Part shown: positions 20,858 to 31,020 of the stretch, one piece after another
Layout of the letters: every line of letters starts with the position of its first letter
Numbering within the stretch: position 1 is the stretch's first letter
NCBI GenBank assembly: GCA_015232465.1
Contig: JADFZO010000002.1
Location: forward strand, 20,919 to 84,918
DNA length: 64,000 bases
Direction of reading: 5' to 3'
Origin: Desulfamplus sp.
GTDB taxonomy: Bacteria > Desulfobacterota > Desulfobacteria > Desulfobacterales > Desulfobacteraceae
Program-made: the position numbers and the translations under genes
Notes under the pieces: generated by a model
Seen by the model: only the letters and a program-made list of their open reading frames with translations
Databases searched by the model: none
Told to the model about the DNA's origin: nothing

Positions 20858-23800
20858 ATGGCAGAGAGAAACACAATATTAATAGTTGATGATCAAGAGT
20901 CAATAATCAAATCTCTAAAGCGTCTTTTATTGCCAGAGCCTTACCAAATTCTATCTGCAACTGATGGGGAGTCTGCTTTAGAGTTTATAAAAGAGCACAA
21001 CAAAGATAACCAACAAGAGGGGTTAAGCAGCATATTTTTAATAATATCTGATCAAAGAATGCCAAATATGACAGGCACACAATTTTTAGAAAAAAGTGTT
21101 GAGCTTCTGCCTAATGCCATAAGATTTATCCTATCTGGTTACGCAGATAGAGAGGACATTATAACCTCTCTTAATCAAGGTATTGCCCACAGATATTTAA
21201 CTAAACCGTGGAATAATGACGAACTTTTGATAATGGTTCGTCAGGCTTATGAATCTCCAGAACGGTTAAAAGCGGTTGTAGAGTCATATAATCCAGCATC
21301 AAAGCTGCCTGAGATCAATATCATGGATAAAGAGATCAAAAAGTTTGATGAGCATCGCAAAGATATGTTTTTAGGAAAAGCTGCTGTGCATCATGGCTTT
21401 ATCAACCAAGAGCAGCTTGAGTCATCAATTACAGCTATGCAGAGTGAAAGACAGGCTGGCAGAAATGTCTCACTTGAAAATATTCTCTTTGAGAAGGGGT
21501 TCATCTCATCAGAGGATATGGGCAAAATTGTTGCTGCTACTAAAAGAAGAATGGGCAAAAACTTTGCAAAAGCTGCAATGAGAGATTTTGGAGTCTCCCT
21601 TGAAGATATTGAAAGATGCCTTGCTATCCAATCTCAAGAGTTTAAGGACACAACCACCTGCCGAGTTCTTGATGATATTCTTGTTGCTGAAAATATCATC
21701 ACAGAAGAGCAAAAAGAGTCAATTATAATTGATCAGATTTACTCAGAAAGAGAGCTTGTAAGCTCAAATAGCACTGTTGATTATCAGCCGATTAGCGATA
21801 ATGAGCAAGATGATAGCATATCTGACAATACAGACGATAATGTAGCCATAGCTCGCAGTTATGATTTAGAGTTGCCAGTTGATGTTAGGAGTCGGGCAAA
21901 AGATGATCTAATTTTAAAGAGACGAAAGAAAAAATTTTTCAGGCAACGTGCACTTGATAAAATCTTTTGCAAAGCTGCGATAAATAGAAATTTTGCAACT
22001 GAACCAGAAGTTTTAAAGGCTCTTGAGGTTCAGATGCTCCACTTTACAAAGACATTTGAGATAAAACAGATCAAAGATATTTTAACTGAACGCTCAATAA
22101 TTTCTCAAGAGCAAGCACAAACCATTGTTAATGCACTCTCTCAAACTCAACAAGAGCGAAATTTGCAAACTAAGCAGCAAGAAGAAGAGGCGGCGGCGGA
22201 GAAAAATAAAGAAAAAGATGAGGCAGCTACCTCAGAAAAAGAGAGCACTTCAAGTATAGAGCAGATTCACTCAAAATCAAGCGATGCCTTTGAGGTTACA
22301 ATATCTTCTGATCAGCTTGAGGCAAAGATAAGGCTTGTTGGCGATATGCCAGAGGATATGACAGCAATAAGACTTAAAGAGCTTGTTGCTTCAACATACC
22401 AAATAAGTTACGGTTTTGCTGATGACACAGCAATTGAGCTTTTTTTAAAGCAGGCTCCAACAAAAAAGGAGAGCTTTGTAATTGCAAAGGGAAAACCATT
22501 AAAATTGGGTCGCAACGCACTTATAAAATACTTTTTTGAAGATCAAAACAAAATTTTTGGAAAAGAGCTTGCTTCAGGAAAGTTTGATTACAGAGATAGA
22601 GGCGAGACTCCGAATGTGATGCAAGGTGCACTGCTTGCTGAAAAAATTCCAATAATACCATCATTTAATGGCATTACTGTTCGTGGTACTGAGATCATAG
22701 CCCCTATTCCAACTGATGCAAATCTTGATTGCGGGCAAGGGGTCGGGCTATCAAAAGATGGATTAAGGGCTATTGCCATTGTAAACGGGCGACCTGATTT
22801 AGCTGTAAACGGCAAGATAAGCATTCTTCCTGAAAAGGTGATAAAGGGGAATGTTGATTTCAGGACTGGCAACATCAAATTTAGCGGAGATATTGTTATT
22901 ACTGGAACAATACTTTCCGGCTTTAGCGTAACTGGGGCAAATCTTACTGTAAACGATATTGAGGAGGCTGAGGTAAATATAACCAACTCGGTCTCTGTTA
23001 AAAATAACATCAACGCATCAACAGTCAAAACAGGTCTGCTGCTAACAGCTCAAACAATCAGCAGAAGCACCATAATTGCTCAAGGAGATGTTGTGGTTCA
23101 AAAAGAGATAATTGATTCAACCATCATCACAAGTGGAATGGTTATAGTCCCAAGGGGTAGAATTATTGCAAGCACCATTCATGCAGCAAAGGGTATTGAG
23201 GCTATGAACATTGGCAGCGAGGTTTCAACCCCTTGCCAACTATTCCCAGTCTCTGATGAACATGCCAATAGCGTTATAAAATCATTGTTGGACAATATTG
23301 CGAAACATGAGGATCATCTAAGCAAACTTGAGGCTGTTGAAAAGCAGTATGATAACCAGAGTGTTCATCAGTTAAATGAGCTATCTGAACTATCAAGGCT
23401 TCAGGAGAGGCTTATTGTGGAGAGACAAAAGATAATTAATGATAAACAGGGGGTCTCAAGCGAGATTGTAAAAAAACAGATGGACGAATTTTTAGCTGAA
23501 CTTGATAAAAGGGCTTTAAAGATGGACCAGACTATTAACAAGCTCTTTGATGAAAATGATGTGTTGGTTACAAAAAATAGTGAAGTTAAGGTAAAGATCA
23601 AGTCAGTTAAATCAGAGCGACTCAACCTTGTGAATGAAAAAAATAGGTTTGAAAAGTGGTACGCAGAGCAAAAAGCAGATATCTCTGAAGAGCCTGGAGT
23701 CTCTGCTCAGAGCACTATTTTTGCTGGAACACAGATTACTGGTAGCAAATGCTCTATAAGGGTTAAAAATCATATTAAAAACTCAAAGATTCAGCAGGTT

Positions 23801-23893
23801 ATAAACACTAAAGACCCAAATAATCCATTCCATGAGATGGCTATTTTACCATTAACCTCAAGAGGCAAGCAGCCTCATGTTTTTAGAAAATAG
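20858..23893 (+). CDS. Paralogue of the upstream REC-DUF342/FapA protein
   Basis: Collinear similarity to 17925..20816 along the full length (e.g. PRGRIIASTIHAAKGIEAMNIGSEV). Confidence 0.82.
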   Translation: MAERNTILIVDDQESIIKSLKRLLLPEPYQILSATDGESALEFIKEHNKDNQQEGLSSIFLIISDQRMPNMTGTQFLEKSVELLPNAIRFILSGYADREDIITSLNQGIAHRYLTKPWNNDELLIMVRQAYESPERLKAVVESYNPASKLPEINIMDKEIKKFDEHRKDMFLGKAAVHHGFINQEQLESSITAMQSERQAGRNVSLENILFEKGFISSEDMGKIVAATKRRMGKNFAKAAMRDFGVSLEDIERCLAIQSQEFKDTTTCRVLDDILVAENIITEEQKESIIIDQIYSERELVSSNSTVDYQPISDNEQDDSISDNTDDNVAIARSYDLELPVDVRSRAKDDLILKRRKKKFFRQRALDKIFCKAAINRNFATEPEVLKALEVQMLHFTKTFEIKQIKDILTERSIISQEQAQTIVNALSQTQQERNLQTKQQEEEAAAEKNKEKDEAATSEKESTSSIEQIHSKSSDAFEVTISSDQLEAKIRLVGDMPEDMTAIRLKELVASTYQISYGFADDTAIELFLKQAPTKKESFVIAKGKPLKLGRNALIKYFFEDQNKIFGKELASGKFDYRDRGETPNVMQGALLAEKIPIIPSFNGITVRGTEIIAPIPTDANLDCGQGVGLSKDGLRAIAIVNGRPDLAVNGKISILPEKVIKGNVDFRTGNIKFSGDIVITGTILSGFSVTGANLTVNDIEEAEVNITNSVSVKNNINASTVKTGLLLTAQTISRSTIIAQGDVVVQKEIIDSTIITSGMVIVPRGRIIASTIHAAKGIEAMNIGSEVSTPCQLFPVSDEHANSVIKSLLDNIAKHEDHLSKLEAVEKQYDNQSVHQLNELSELSRLQERLIVERQKIINDKQGVSSEIVKKQMDEFLAELDKRALKMDQTINKLFDENDVLVTKNSEVKVKIKSVKSERLNLVNEKNRFEKWYAEQKADISEEPGVSAQSTIFAGTQITGSKCSIRVKNHIKNSKIQQVINTKDPNNPFHEMAILPLTSRGKQPHVFRK

Positions 23894-23946
23894 TCTCAAT
23901 TATCAAAATAATACAATAAAATATAAAAATGGGGGAGCTTTATATA

Positions 23947-25416
23947 ATGGAGGAGAATAAGAGGATTTTAGTTGTTGATGATGATGAGGGGATACGAGGC
24001 ACATATCAATCTATATTTACGCCAGAGCAAGAGTCTGACATTCTGCAAACTGGGGCATATCTATTTGATATTAATCTGAGTCGTGAGCAAAAGAGGCAAA
24101 AACAGAAACGTAGAAAAACAATTGATTACCAGCTATCTATGGCTGAGAATGGAAATCAAGGTATTGAGCTTGTAAAGTTATCCCTAAATGAGAACAGCCC
24201 CTATGCAGTAGCCTTTATTGATATGAAGATGCCGGGTATTAATGGTGCTGAGACCTCAAAGTTGATATGGGAGATTGATCCAAAGATTAGAATTGTAATT
24301 GTTACAGCTTATAGCGAATATACACCTGATGATATAATTGCCATTGCTGGAAGAGATGATATTTTCTATTTAAGAAAACCATTTAACCATGAGGAGATTT
24401 TACAATTTGCCCGTGCTTTGACCAATGAGTGGAATTTAGAGCAAAAACAAGATGTGCTTAAAATTGAGCTTAAAGCTGCAAATCAGGCATTGGAGGATAT
24501 GAATAAAAATCTTAAAGCACAGGTTGAAAAGCAGGCTGCTTTGATTGTCCAAACAGACAAGATGGCATCTGTTGGGCTTCTTGCTGCTGGAGTTGCACAT
24601 GAGATCAACAACCCATTATCTTTTATAAACTCTAATTTATCAGCGTTAAAAAGATATATGCAAAAGATTGATTCTCTTCATAAAAAGTATAGCGATGTAG
24701 AGCTTTTTTTGCGTTACTCAGGTCTTGAAAATGCCCCTTTACTTTTAGAGGAGTTAGAAAATTTTAAAAACGATAACAAAATAGAGCTTATAATGGCTGA
24801 TATTAACGATCTTACTGATGAGTCCCTTGATGGTATAGAGCGTATTAAAACCATTGTCAGCGATCTTAAAACATTCTCAAGAATTGATGAGACTGAGTAT
24901 AATCTTCTTGATATAAACAAAGCGATTGATACAACAATAAATATTTTATGGAATGAGCTTAAATATAAAACAGCAATAGTGAAAAATTACGGACGCATTC
25001 CAGAGATCAGATGTTTTCCACAAAAGATAAGCCAAGTCTTTATGAATCTTTTGCTTAATGCTGCTCAATCAATAAAGGAGCAAGGAGAGATAAGAATCTC
25101 TACACAGCTAACCACAAAACATGCTCCACAACAGTTAAATGTCAACAAAACAGAGGCAGTAGAGACAAATGGGCATCAGGTAGAGCAAAAGAGCTATATT
25201 GAGATAAAGATGAGCGATACAGGGTGCGGTATCCCAAAAGATAACCTAAAACGTCTATTTGACCCCTTTTTTACAACAAAACCAGTTGGTCAAGGAACTG
25301 GTCTTGGACTTAGCATAACTTACGAGATTATAAAATCGCACAAAGGGACAATTGAAATATCAAGCGAGGTTGGAGTTGGCACTGAGGTTACTGTGATGCT
25401 CCCTGTTGGGTTATAA
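23947..25416 (+). CDS. REC-histidine kinase hybrid
   Basis: FIDMKMPGINGAE receiver; GVAHEINNPLSFINSNL H-box; SDTGCGIPKDNLKRLFDPFFTTKPVGQGTGLGLS. Confidence 0.9.
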   Translation: MEENKRILVVDDDEGIRGTYQSIFTPEQESDILQTGAYLFDINLSREQKRQKQKRRKTIDYQLSMAENGNQGIELVKLSLNENSPYAVAFIDMKMPGINGAETSKLIWEIDPKIRIVIVTAYSEYTPDDIIAIAGRDDIFYLRKPFNHEEILQFARALTNEWNLEQKQDVLKIELKAANQALEDMNKNLKAQVEKQAALIVQTDKMASVGLLAAGVAHEINNPLSFINSNLSALKRYMQKIDSLHKKYSDVELFLRYSGLENAPLLLEELENFKNDNKIELIMADINDLTDESLDGIERIKTIVSDLKTFSRIDETEYNLLDINKAIDTTINILWNELKYKTAIVKNYGRIPEIRCFPQKISQVFMNLLLNAAQSIKEQGEIRISTQLTTKHAPQQLNVNKTEAVETNGHQVEQKSYIEIKMSDTGCGIPKDNLKRLFDPFFTTKPVGQGTGLGLSITYEIIKSHKGTIEISSEVGVGTEVTVMLPVGL

Positions 25417-25432
25417 ACTATTTAAATAGAAG

Positions 25433-26605
25433 GTGGTGGTAATGTTAAAAAAAGAGAGTAGATCAAAAAGCCTCAAAGATAAACGGTTGATGAATCTAAA
25501 GGGGTCAAGGTTTAAAAATATTGGGGCAAAAAAATTTAGAAATCTTGAAAAAAGAGGGATAAATCTCTCAAAATGCAGACTTAGTAAAGAGCAAATGCAA
25601 ATAAAGATGGTAGATTATAACTCCATAGAGCTTGAACACCTGATAAGTCAGCTTGAGCAGTTAATAAAAGATCGAAAAAGGGAGAATGAGTATATACGAA
25701 ATGAGCTTCTAAATAAGGCGGTAGATGCTGGACGTGCACAGTTATCAGCAATGATATTACACAACATTGGCAATGCTATCACGCCTGTTGCTGTCTATAC
25801 TGAACAACTTAAACTTAGAAACCCAGAGCTGATACACTGCTATCTTTCAAAGTGTTACGAAGATTTGATGGAGCACAAAGAGCATTTGACTGAATATATC
25901 TCAATAAATCCGCGAGGTGTTGAGATTATAAATTATATGGGAAGTCTGATTGATAACATTGGGGCAGAGAATAGTAAACTTGCTGATACAATAGATAAAA
26001 TCACAACGGGCATTGATTATGTGGCACAAATTTTAACGCTACATCGAACCTATGCACCGGGAAGGGCAGAGATGAGAGAGAAGATAAATATCAATAACCT
26101 TATTTATGATGCCCTTAAAATGCAGGAGGTCTCAATATCTAAGCGTAAAATCAGCGTTGAGCACAATCTTTGCCCTACAATTGAACATATTTTAATAGAA
26201 AAAAATAAGCTGATGCAGGTTATCGTCAATTTAATAAAAAATAGTTGCGATGCAATTGATGAAAATAGGGAGCGAGGGGATCACAAACTTGAGATAACAA
26301 CCTATGAGACAGAAAGACCTCTATTTGTAATGTCTCGTGAAAAGATAAAAAATCGTATTGAAATATCAACACACTCTACTCAAAAATTTATTGGTCTAAA
26401 AATTCAAGATACAGGCATTGGAGTTGAAAGAGAGAGACAAAGAGAGATTTTTGATTTTGGGACATCAAGCAAAGGCTCGTCAGGATTTGGACTCTACTAC
26501 TGCAAAAGTTTTGTTGATGCAAATAAAGGGATTTTAATACTTGAAAGCGATGGTAGAGGATGCGGCTCTACTGTATTAATCGAGCTTCCATGCTCGCCTA
26601 CATGA
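25433..26605 (+). CDS. Sensor histidine kinase
   Basis: ILHNIGNAITPVAVYTEQL H-box variant; KNSCDAIDENRERG; SSGFGLYYCKSFVD G-box. Confidence 0.82.
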   Translation: MVVMLKKESRSKSLKDKRLMNLKGSRFKNIGAKKFRNLEKRGINLSKCRLSKEQMQIKMVDYNSIELEHLISQLEQLIKDRKRENEYIRNELLNKAVDAGRAQLSAMILHNIGNAITPVAVYTEQLKLRNPELIHCYLSKCYEDLMEHKEHLTEYISINPRGVEIINYMGSLIDNIGAENSKLADTIDKITTGIDYVAQILTLHRTYAPGRAEMREKININNLIYDALKMQEVSISKRKISVEHNLCPTIEHILIEKNKLMQVIVNLIKNSCDAIDENRERGDHKLEITTYETERPLFVMSREKIKNRIEISTHSTQKFIGLKIQDTGIGVERERQREIFDFGTSSKGSSGFGLYYCKSFVDANKGILILESDGRGCGSTVLIELPCSPT

Positions 26606-26647
26606 TATTTTAAGTAATGCCGCCTTTATTGTGGGTTTTACCTTAAA

Positions 26648-27280
26648 CTACTTTACCTTAAAGCCATTTACCATTATCTCAAAGGCTATATCAAGGGTCT
26701 GTTTTACAAAATCCTTCTCATTGTTTAAAAGCCTTTTACTATCAACCCAAAGCACAACTCCAGAGTAGGTTGCCCAGATTATATCAGCAAGAGCAACAGG
26801 GTGCTTTGCCACAAAAATCCCTTGACTTATACCCTCATTAGCAACTGAAGTTATTGCAGATAGAGCTTCAGATGATGTCTGTTTTAACTCATCAAGTACC
26901 TCATCAGATAGATTTTGCAGAGTTTCGCCAGATTGCAGATGAAATAGATTTATAAGAACCATCGGGTCATACTCATAAACATTCATAAAGGTATCTTTTA
27001 ATAGGTGCATCTTAGCCTCTGCATCAATGTCATCTCGATTGATAAATTTTTTCATCTGTGCAGTTATATACTCAAGAATATTAATTGATAAAGATGTGTG
27101 AAGCTCCTCTTTGTTCTTAAAATAGAGGTATATGGTGCCAGGGCTTAACTCTGCCTGACCAGCTATCTCTTCCATTGTGGCTCTGCTGAACCCTTTGGCT
27201 GAAAAGACTTTTCTGGCAGCTTCCATAATCTGCTTGCGTCTCTGCTCCTTTTCTCGCTGTTTTCTTTCGTGTATCCCCAT
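26648..27280 (-). CDS. TetR/AcrR family transcriptional regulator
   Basis: RKQIMEAARKVFSAKGFSRATMEEIAGQAELSPGTIYLYFKNKEELH. Confidence 0.93.
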   Translation of the reverse strand: MGIHERKQREKEQRRKQIMEAARKVFSAKGFSRATMEEIAGQAELSPGTIYLYFKNKEELHTSLSINILEYITAQMKKFINRDDIDAEAKMHLLKDTFMNVYEYDPMVLINLFHLQSGETLQNLSDEVLDELKQTSSEALSAITSVANEGISQGIFVAKHPVALADIIWATYSGVVLWVDSKRLLNNEKDFVKQTLDIAFEIMVNGFKVK

Positions 27281-27418
27281 TTTTTTACCTCATAATCATA
27301 TTTTGAACATAATTTAGTATCTGATAAATTGTTCATAAAATATATCTATTTAAATAAAATCTCAAGCAAAAACGCTAAGGAATTGAAAAGTGGCTCATTG
27401 ACACCGTGTAAAGTATAT

Positions 27419-27458
27419 AAAAAAACTGTAGGGGTGTTAGCCACTCTAACACCCCTAC
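27419..27458 (-). terminator. Strong intrinsic terminator closing the minus-strand magnetosome block
   Basis: Minus strand GTAGGGGTGTTAG-AGTGG-CTAACACCCCTAC followed by AGTTTTTTTATA: perfect 13-bp stem, 5-nt loop, T-tract. Confidence 0.9.
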
Positions 27459-27509
27459 TTATCTTTTATCTCAACTTTTTATCTTTCACTCATGCCCCTT
27501 AAAACTTAT

Positions 27510-28694
27510 TTACTCAGGGACATCCTCTGTCATTGCCATTATTAGAGCACCTTTAGCAGTTGCATTTAAGGGGTCTTGAGCAAGATGGACAGATGATATT
27601 TCAACAGGCAGACGCACCTTAGAAAGAGATTTATGGAATTTTTCAGTAAAACCCTCTGGCATTGCAGAGCCACCGCTTAAGACAATTGGAATGGGTTTGG
27701 AGATCATAGGAAGTTTATTAGATGCAGAAAATACCTTCTCCATACTCTTTTGAAGTTTTTGGATAAGCTCATTATAAAATATGTGCAGAGCAGTTGTTAT
27801 TCGATCTTTAGGCTTGGCAAGAAGTGATAGCTCTTTTTCTTTGATTGACTTAACCCTTGTTGCAGGCACTCCAACAACAGTTCCAACTGAGCTATCTATG
27901 TAGTCGCCGCCCATCTGAATACTGTATGTCAAAACAGGAAAAGATAGGTATGAGAGGCAGACATTGCACATTCCGCCGCCAATGCTAATTCCAATACCTG
28001 TGTAGTCATGTTCAGCAAGCTCAGATAGCACAACAGCCATACCCTCATTTATTGAGATTGGCGTAAAGCCTATTCTGCTTATAAACATCTTTATTATTGA
28101 CTCATGGTATGTAACAGAACCAAGCCCATCAATTGGTTCACCCGGGACACCAAAACATAAAATCTCGCCTAAACGCTTTGGCTTTTGAATCAAAGATAGG
28201 ATAATTGCCTGAATAACTGTAATCCCCTCTTTTTCATCTGATGAGAGTAGCCCCTGTTTGATCGATCTTCTTGTGTCAGTATCAAACATATTGGCAAAAT
28301 TCTCTGCAGAATATCCCACAATATAGTAAAGACCATCTTGCTCAAAGAAAAAGACATCATTTCTGACCAAAATATCTTTTGCAAATTTTGAGTGGGGGAT
28401 TGTAAAAAAGGCGTTCAACTGCTTGGTTGTCTTGATGTACCTACGCTCATTTTGGGCAACAATCACATGGCTTGTTCCAATATCAAGCCCTACTGGTCCT
28501 AAAGGCGATTCTGCAATTTCGCCCTCCTCTCTATCTCTACTTTGAACCTCTTTTTTAAACGAATGTTCAGCTTGTGCTATTTTGCTCTCAAGGCTAAACT
28601 CTTTTTTCTCACCTTCCAGCATAGCCTCACTGCCTGTTTCAGCCCTTTTAAGAGCCTCTAAACGCTCTTGAAGAGTTGTTCTATCTGCTGCCAT
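27510..28694 (-). CDS. Actin-like ATPase, second magnetosome-associated actin (Mad28-like)
   Basis: LGPVGLDIGTSHVIVAQNE phosphate-1 motif, GIGISIGGGMCNV phosphate-2, IVLSGGSAMPEGF adenosine motif; divergent from the MamK at 38379. Confidence 0.75.
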   Translation of the reverse strand: MAADRTTLQERLEALKRAETGSEAMLEGEKKEFSLESKIAQAEHSFKKEVQSRDREEGEIAESPLGPVGLDIGTSHVIVAQNERRYIKTTKQLNAFFTIPHSKFAKDILVRNDVFFFEQDGLYYIVGYSAENFANMFDTDTRRSIKQGLLSSDEKEGITVIQAIILSLIQKPKRLGEILCFGVPGEPIDGLGSVTYHESIIKMFISRIGFTPISINEGMAVVLSELAEHDYTGIGISIGGGMCNVCLSYLSFPVLTYSIQMGGDYIDSSVGTVVGVPATRVKSIKEKELSLLAKPKDRITTALHIFYNELIQKLQKSMEKVFSASNKLPMISKPIPIVLSGGSAMPEGFTEKFHKSLSKVRLPVEISSVHLAQDPLNATAKGALIMAMTEDVPE

Positions 28695-28717
28695 TACTTT
28701 ATTATACCTCCACCTGT

Positions 28718-29023
28718 TTACTTAATATTAAACAACTGCTGGAAATTGGTTGTCTCAAGAATTCTTCTTACATTGGGGTTGGGATTAACAATGTCAATCA
28801 CACCATCATCTCCTCCGCAACGCTCCCGCAATACAAGCAGCATTCCAAGCCCTGATGAGTCAACATACTCAACATCACTAAAATCTATAATCACCTTTGA
28901 AACAGACTCGATCTTATCTTTATAAGAGTCACTAAATTTTTTATATAGAGTGATGTCAAGTTTCCCCCGCACCATTATAGTAAGTGTTTTACCATCATCT
29001 GAGACTGTTGCTTCAACATTCAT
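28718..29023 (-). CDS. STAS-domain (anti-sigma factor antagonist-like) protein
   Basis: KVIIDFSDVEYVDSSGLGMLLVLRERCGG: STAS motif with conserved Ser. Confidence 0.88.
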   Translation of the reverse strand: MNVEATVSDDGKTLTIMVRGKLDITLYKKFSDSYKDKIESVSKVIIDFSDVEYVDSSGLGMLLVLRERCGGDDGVIDIVNPNPNVRRILETTNFQQLFNIK

Positions 29024-29102
29024 AATTATAATCCTTATTAAAAACAGATTGTTTTAAATTTAAAAATTAAGTGTAATTATGGAGTAATATAACAAATATA
29101 AT

Positions 29103-29495
29103 TTAAACAAACCAGTCATATTCAGTGTTATTGAGCAAAATATCTCTATCTTGCCTTTTTAGCGATAAAAAAGAGTCTGTAAAGTCTATAAACACATCAA
29201 AGGCTATGGTCTCACCTCTATATCTATCAAAAGAGGATTCAAAAAAGTGAGGCTTTTGGGCAAAACCATTATTGTTGTAGATATATTGGCACAAAATATC
29301 ATCTCTATTACCCACATCATAAAACACAAATCTTATCTTTTGTGCAATATTATCAAGCAGAAGATACTTAATATCGTTAGATAGTTTTAACTGCTCTTTT
29401 GATGACATTATCTGAAAAGAGCTGCTTATAAGGCTCAGATCGCTCTCCATAACCTCAAGCATCTTATCTAACTTCTCAATAGATAACAAAGACAT
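29103..29495 (-). CDS. Hypothetical protein
   Basis: 130-aa intact ORF in operon context. Confidence 0.6.
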   Translation of the reverse strand: MSLLSIEKLDKMLEVMESDLSLISSSFQIMSSKEQLKLSNDIKYLLLDNIAQKIRFVFYDVGNRDDILCQYIYNNNGFAQKPHFFESSFDRYRGETIAFDVFIDFTDSFLSLKRQDRDILLNNTEYDWFV

Positions 29496-29531
29496 AAAAA
29501 CTCCTCTCTCCCTTACCCCCTACCCTCTTTC

Positions 29532-30107
29532 TTACAACCTCTTTTTCATAAGTGCAGAGATCTCCATTCTATCTTGTGTCTCTCTAAGAAGATTATAAAC
29601 CTGTTTAAGAATAGAGTCGCACCCCTCTAAATTTGGGAGTCTATCAACTTGCTCCTTAGAGATTGACTTTATGCCACTCTTCACAATATCAAGACGCTTT
29701 ATAACTCGTGCCTTTTCGCTACTAATATCATTGAGTTCAGAACGCAGATTTTTATTGAGCATAGCACTTGAGCTCTCCTCAGCCCTTAGCTCTTTGACCT
29801 TAAAGTGAAGCTCATCAGTCTCTTTTATAAGCTCATCTTTTCTGCTTTTTAAAAACTCAATGTTCTTTACACAATCCTTTTTTCTCTTTTCATAAGAAAG
29901 AGTGTGGTTATTTGCAGCAGAGATGGCAATATCAACACCTTCAAGCTCACCTGAAAGAATATCAATCTCTCTTGTAAGCCTTGTCTCCTCCTCATCTAAA
30001 AAGAGCTTTATCTTTCTTAGCTCCTCAATCTCTTTGAGCAGCTCTCGCCTCTCTTTATAATCTTCATAACCAGACCCAAAATCTTTGATCAAAAGCTCTT
30101 CTTCCAT
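29532..30107 (-). CDS. Coiled-coil protein (Mad-type)
   Basis: Heptad-rich sequence; collinear with other coiled-coil ORFs in the operon. Confidence 0.7.
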   Translation of the reverse strand: MEEELLIKDFGSGYEDYKERRELLKEIEELRKIKLFLDEEETRLTREIDILSGELEGVDIAISAANNHTLSYEKRKKDCVKNIEFLKSRKDELIKETDELHFKVKELRAEESSSAMLNKNLRSELNDISSEKARVIKRLDIVKSGIKSISKEQVDRLPNLEGCDSILKQVYNLLRETQDRMEISALMKKRL

Positions 30108-30150
30108 AGCTCATTCCATCTAACGTTGTCTAACCTTTGATTTGTAAATT

Positions 30151-31020
30151 TTACGCCTCTTTTTCAGCAGCCTCTAATCTATTATCTGACCTATTGCTCT
30201 CTGCTGTCTGATAAAAGGTCTTTTTTGCCTGAAGTTTAGTTGCATTCAAAGCAGCGTGAAGCTCTCTTACAGCACTTCTTGATGCTTTAAGCTCACCCAT
30301 TAGGCGATACTTCTCATCAAGGGCATCTTTAAGCTCAATCTGCAGCGATTTTATCTTCTCCTCACCTACCAAGATTTTACCCTTTAATACGCTAATCTCT
30401 CGCTGGTGCTGTTTGCTATTTTCACTATCTGCATTTAAACGAGCCTCTAAAAAGTTGATCTCACTAATAAAATCAGCCTTTTGCTCCTCTAAAGTTGTGG
30501 CCTTTTGTTGATTACGCTCTATACCATATTTTAATTTATCTATCTTTGCCTTTAGCTCACGAATCTCAAGTTCAGCCTTGTTTCGCTCATCAATGTGATA
30601 ATCGATCTCAATCTGAAGCTCTCTTTTTGAAGGAAGCTCATCTTTCATCTTAGCAAGTTCAGCCTCAATCTCGCTATTTTGCTGGTTAAAATTTGCTATG
30701 ATCTCTTTTGAATCTTTAAGGTCCTTTTCAAGCGATGAGTTTATGGAGAGCACCCCACTAAGCTGGGATTCCATACTCTTCATAACCTGAAACATATCAT
30801 TTATGGTCTTTTCAAGATCAATTGAATACATACCCTTTTTAAGAAGCTCAATCTCTTTTATTCGTGGGAACTCAACAAAAGCATTTGATTTTGCAGCACC
30901 TTTTTTCAACACATCTTTAACCTGCATATCAATCTTTGCAATGCTATCCATAACCCTGAATTGTTCTGCAAATTCACTCTCTCTGTAATCCTCTCTTGTC
31001 TTTAAATCAACTGTTGTCAT
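30151..31020 (-). CDS. Coiled-coil protein (Mad-type)
   Basis: Long heptad pattern; start overlaps the previous ORF. Confidence 0.72.
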   Translation of the reverse strand: MTTVDLKTREDYRESEFAEQFRVMDSIAKIDMQVKDVLKKGAAKSNAFVEFPRIKEIELLKKGMYSIDLEKTINDMFQVMKSMESQLSGVLSINSSLEKDLKDSKEIIANFNQQNSEIEAELAKMKDELPSKRELQIEIDYHIDERNKAELEIRELKAKIDKLKYGIERNQQKATTLEEQKADFISEINFLEARLNADSENSKQHQREISVLKGKILVGEEKIKSLQIELKDALDEKYRLMGELKASRSAVRELHAALNATKLQAKKTFYQTAESNRSDNRLEAAEKEA

